This document shows positions 60,541-64,000 of a DNA stretch of 64,000 nucleotides, piece by piece (position 1 is the stretch's first letter; each line of letters begins with the position of its first letter). Both the position numbers and the translations under genes were made by a program. The notes under the pieces are model-generated. The model searched no databases. It was not told the origin of the DNA and worked only from the letters and a program-made list of their open reading frames with translations. This stretch comes from Ottelia alismoides (Eukaryota; Streptophyta; Magnoliopsida; Alismatales; Hydrocharitaceae): contig JAZKJV010000682.1 in the NCBI GenBank assembly GCA_037367405.1, positions 1,348,501-1,412,500 on the forward strand, given 5' to 3'.

Positions 60541-61890
60541 CAAAATATCCAACAATCCCACAAAACTCGCTATCGACCACCATTTCCAAGATGTAAAGAA
60601 GGACAACATTTGAGAAAGATGGTTGCGTCTTGAAACATATCAGTTGTTCAGATGAAGAACCAACATGCAGACGTCGCAAGTTACGCTCCACCAACCTAAG
60701 ATCGAGATCTCCAGAAACTCGAACAAAGAAACCAAGATGGAGAACGAGTAACATACTCAAATAAAAGAGCCACACATTGGGTTTTCTTGTTGAGAGAAAC
60801 CATAGACAACCGCACATGGCAATCGAATCGATGACTTAATATGCGTGGCAACTAAGCAATACCAAAGCGTGGAACAGAGACGCCGCTACGAAAGGAATGC
60901 CCACGTGTAACTAAAAAAACAAACCAATGATACAACAAGGGAACAAAGTGCGTAGAGCCACCCACATGGCAAGAGCTGGGTGCAAATCTCAACTTTAAAA
61001 TAGATATAATATATAACTGGTGTATTTGCCCGCGTTTTGCAGCGGCTTTGCGGAGAGGGGCGTGGCTGGTTTTGTAATTGAGAAATATCATAATTTGAAT
61101 TAAAAGAACTAATAACAATATGTTATCAAAAAAAATAATCAATAACAATTCCCATCTATTACTATGATTGATATGGTATATGTTTATCTTTTTGTTTTTT
61201 TTTAAGAATTACATATGGTATTAGTGTTTTCATAGATTTCAGCTGTAATTAACCTGAATAATACTGATACTTGCATGGGATGCTTTCCCACAATCATAAG
61301 ATCGTATAGTGATGCTGCAGCTGAGCTCTAGAGCTTCCAAGTATACCCATTGAAGGCTCCTTTAAATCAATAGTTCTCAACTGAGCTTTCATTCTGGCAC
61401 CAGCTTGATTATCAGAAGTTCAAATTCCTTTAGGCACATAGACATGAGTTTCAGCTTTCTTCTCGTTGGCCTTTTGCTATTTCCAATCCTCTTACTACAT
61501 TACGATCATTGTAAAATTCTTAAGCTGACCGATTGACTCCCATTTCGAATCATTACATGATCAACTCTTGGTTTAAGTAAATCATTTCCCCACTATTTTT
61601 AGATAACTCACTCTGTGAACTCCAGAACTTCCTTATCCACGCAAACAAACTTCCAACTGCTTGGGCAATAGACTTAATAAATTCCAGTTATACAAATAGA
61701 TATACAATTATGGAAGTCTTATCCATCATGCAACTTGCTTTTGAGGGTTGTTTTAAATTAAAACGACCATCAAAAGATTGTAACAACACACCTAAGAATT
61801 TAAAGTCACCAATGGCATACTTAGAAAAATCTATTTCTCATATCTAATCTAGATATTTCTCGCATCCAAGGAACTTCGGCATAGCTCACT
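60541..61890. other. Spacer with a possible Helitron 3' end
   Basis: No gene is recognised. At 61017-61046 the minus strand reads an imperfect GC-rich hairpin followed 11 nt later by CCAG and T, resembling a Helitron terminus (CTAG expected). No matching 5' end was found. Confidence 0.3.
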
Positions 61891-61899
61891 GTAGAAAAA

Positions 61900-62165
61900 T
61901 AGAATGCGGAAGCGGAATCAGAAATAAAGATAGAACAATAAGAACAAAGATTTTAACGTGGAATCCTACTCCAGAAGGAGCGGGATGAAACCACGGGAGA
62001 AGTCCTCAAAGGGGCATGTTATGCATTGCTTTTTCTCAATGAGTACAGGGGGTGTGAGGCTCCTTATATAGCCCCACGGACAGACCCAACAGTGACCGCT
62101 CCCCCATGTGGTACTAAACACATGGGTGGGCTCTTTTCTTTTCCAACACCCCCCCTCAAGTTGGT
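61900..62165 (-). mobile_element. Copia-type LTR end with polypurine tract (second fragment)
   Basis: On the minus strand CCAACTTGAGGGGGGG (62149-62164) leads straight into TGTTGGAAAAG (62148 leftwards), a PPT-LTR junction. The LTR part contains TATATAGCCCC and the GGATGAAACC word shared with the 5.1-5.4 kb fragment, so both belong to a related family. The outer border and internal domains were not identified. Confidence 0.5.
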
Positions 62166-62294
62166 AGCTGGGACAGCTGCAACTTGCAATAATAAAGAAA
62201 AATATACATCATTACATCTTCACTTGAAATCACCACAATAAACGTATGTATCCGCAACTGGTAGACAAACCTGCTTGCTGACGGGTATATTAGG

Positions 62295-62421
62295 TCACCG
62301 GAACGTATCTCTGTCGTGTCTGGAAGGTCACCGGACTGTCTCTGTCATGCCTGCATGGTCACCAGATCTCTGTCTCAGTCGTGCCTGTAGGTCACCTGAC
62401 TTTGTCTCCGTCGTGCCTTGA
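62295..62421 (+). repeat. Short tandem repeat, four imperfect units of about 32 bp
   Basis: The unit reads GGTCACCGGACTGTCTCTGT followed by a CGTGCCTG-type end, and occurs four times in a row with several substitutions. It lies in the presumed interior next to the copia PPT. Confidence 0.75.
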
Positions 62422-62639
62422 AGAAAACAAATCCAGTGCGGAGTCGATGTCGAAGATAGAGACACCACGATGAAGATCGATGCACCGTGAAGATGGCTTG
62501 ATATTCTGTGAAATCCGGAGTGTTTGGTCTGTCAGTCAATGATGTAGGATGCATATGGCTTTTACTCCCTCTTTCTCCAAAACTTGTACGAATAATGAAA
62601 ATAATAGACAAGTTGGGAGAAGCAAACATGAATCACATT

Positions 62640-62930
62640 TTTTTATGCGTACGACTTTTTTTTCTTGTACGCGACTTTTTTTTATTTTTTTTGTTAGCAT
62701 ATGCGTACGGCTCTTTCTTGTACGCGCCTCTTTTCTTTTTTTTTTTTCTTTTTTCCAATAACGTACGGGTTTTTTTTGTACACACCCTCTTTTTTTTTAA
62801 CAAATCTCTCTCTTTCTCCTTTTTTGTGATATATGGTCTAATGGACCAAAAGCAACATCCTCCCCTCCCTTTTTTTTCCATTTTTTTCAAACTGGGCCTC
62901 CCTCTCCTTTTTTTTCATAATTTTTTTTAT
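62640..62930. repeat. Poly-T/pyrimidine tract with repeated CGTACG palindromes
   Basis: Runs of 7-13 T alternate with ATGCGTACG and TTGTACGCG words. A unit of about 55-60 bp seems duplicated. No coding meaning is supported, although it is open on both strands for stretches. Confidence 0.7.
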
Positions 62931-63211
62931 ATTACGGCCCATCATGGCCACTGTTGGGGTTACCAGGGACCTCCCATTTCTATTCAAAGCTGCCACCCCG
63001 TTGGGCTTAACAGTAAATAACCCTCCACTTTAGGGTTCCAAAGTGACAACCCTTCCACGTATGAACATCCGCCGCCGCCTAATGGGAAATTTTGATCGCC
63101 ACCTGAGGAGAACGACGTCGCGATCTGCGGGCTGCCTGGGGGCGCGCGCTGCTCGGAGCACGGAGCAACTCCGTCTGAAGGCGCAGCCTTGCACGAGTTG
63201 GATGGAAGGCA

Positions 63212-63514
63212 TCACGCCGCCTTGCGAAGGCGATGGATGCTTGCCGCCTGGGATCTGGGGGTGGCGATCTTGGCGAACTGGAGCATGGAGCGGACGACCT
63301 GCATGGGGACGAGCTTCATCCAGGCGATGACAACGTAGCTGAAGAGGGCGCAGGCGGTCATGTGGCACATGGTGAGGAAGATCGGGTACTTGTTGAGGAG
63401 GAGGACGCCGATGTTGGACGAGTACCACGACGTCACCAGCCCGAAGGTGAAGAGGCAGCTCGTGGACGACGCCGACGATGCTGGGGAGGCGATGGGGAGC
63501 TTCCCCTTCTCCAT
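63212..63514 (-). pseudogene. Truncated phosphate/sugar-phosphate translocator fragment
   Basis: From ATG at 63514 the minus strand encodes [11 protein letters not shown], then [40 protein letters not shown] and [15 protein letters not shown]. This is the N-terminal part of plant DMT-superfamily phosphate-translocator-like proteins (probable sugar phosphate/phosphate translocators), multi-pass Golgi or plastid carriers. Compared with that family about nine residues between NKY and PIF are missing, and the match stops after QFAKIAT, where the frame runs into unrelated sequence and stops. No introns are visible. It is either a gene fragment or the first exon of a decayed gene. Confidence 0.7.
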
Positions 63515-63749
63515 CGCGAGGGATCGGGAGGGAGGGGCCAGATGCACGCTGGCGGGGGCGAGAGCTTCGCCAGATGCGTCACCGCCTTGAAGCCTGGGAT
63601 GGGGAAGCGCTCCACGCGGTGGAGCTCCACCGTCTGGAGGTCGGGCTTGTTGCGCTTGGAAGTTGGGCCCGACATGGGGCTGCTCTTGATGGGGTTGCGC
63701 CTCCTGCGCGAGAAAGATGGAGCAGGCGAGGGGTCTAGATGCGGCTAGA

Positions 63750-64000
63750 ATGGAGATGTATTTGCATCGACCTGGAAATCGTATATTGCTGCAGGAGAAC
63801 TCGAGGTTGCCAGAAGATCGAACGAATTTCTGCTTGCGCCTAGATGTTGGGATTCAGATTCATAGAACCCGGTAATTTTGTGCGACCAGATCTCTGGAAA
63901 AAAATGACTTAAAAAATTACAATTCTCAAATCCAACTTGATTAGGATTTCGTAGAACCCTAGAACTCTTGAACAAATCCCAAACATATTACAGAAACTCA
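63750..64000. other. Flank of the translocator fragment
   Basis: Possibly upstream sequence of the translocator fragment. Nothing recognised. The window ends here. Confidence 0.4.

Noticed and set aside
1..64000. CRISPR array, bacterial operon or phage
   Set aside because: No regularly spaced palindromic repeats and no prokaryotic gene organisation. All recognisable genes are plant-type with introns or plant transposons.

Overview
This window is a piece of a flowering-plant nuclear genome. It holds intron-containing kinase and adaptin reading frames, plant-type LTR retrotransposons (Athila and copia), L1- and RTE-type LINEs, Helitron ends, Mutator-like elements carrying gene fragments, and an organelle-type tRNA copy. 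GC-rich exons in the LRR, subtilase and translocator fragments, set in AT-rich spacer, would suit a monocot, but I cannot name the species. There are no bacterial-style operons and no CRISPR array. Most of the sequence is transposon-derived. The only nearly complete host gene is a receptor-like cytoplasmic kinase at 22.1-24.0 kb on the minus strand.

Layout. 0-5.4 kb: AT-rich spacer, a plastid-type tRNA-Trp(CCA) copy, a GC-rich MITE-like element, a decayed but intron-retaining AP-3 beta-adaptin gene, and a copia LTR end. 7.3-16.9 kb: L1-type LINE copies, one of them split by a degenerate copia element (7791-12731, TSD GGATG), followed by two RTE LINE tails. 17.0-21.6 kb: copia protease/RT remnants that run into a 2.6 kb solo LTR (TSD GTTCT). 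A diverged inverted relative of this LTR lies at 31.1-31.7 kb. 22.1-24.0 kb: the kinase gene, six exons, with one base missing in its activation segment. 24.6-31 kb: a MITE, a Mutator-like element with G-rich filler (26520-27482), and a decayed retroelement-type coding region. 35.1-54.9 kb: a small Helitron split by a young 17.8 kb Athila element (35986-53785, TSD AAAGG) with 3.67 kb LTRs, gag-protease and pol on the minus strand, a tRNA-Asp primer site and an array of polypurine tracts paired with hairpins. 55-60.8 kb: diverged direct repeats holding two Pack-MULEs, each with a perfect 9-bp TSD, one carrying an LRR receptor-kinase ectodomain fragment and one a subtilase fragment. 61-64 kb: another Helitron-like hairpin, a copia LTR end, a short tandem repeat, a T-rich tract and a truncated phosphate-translocator fragment.

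The nesting gives a relative chronology. The copia element entered the LINE long ago (its LTRs differ at about 15% of sites by eye). The Athila element entered the Helitron recently (its LTRs differ by about 22 substitutions and 4 single-base indels over 3.67 kb). All alignments were done by eye, and family names rest on recognised motifs rather than database searches.
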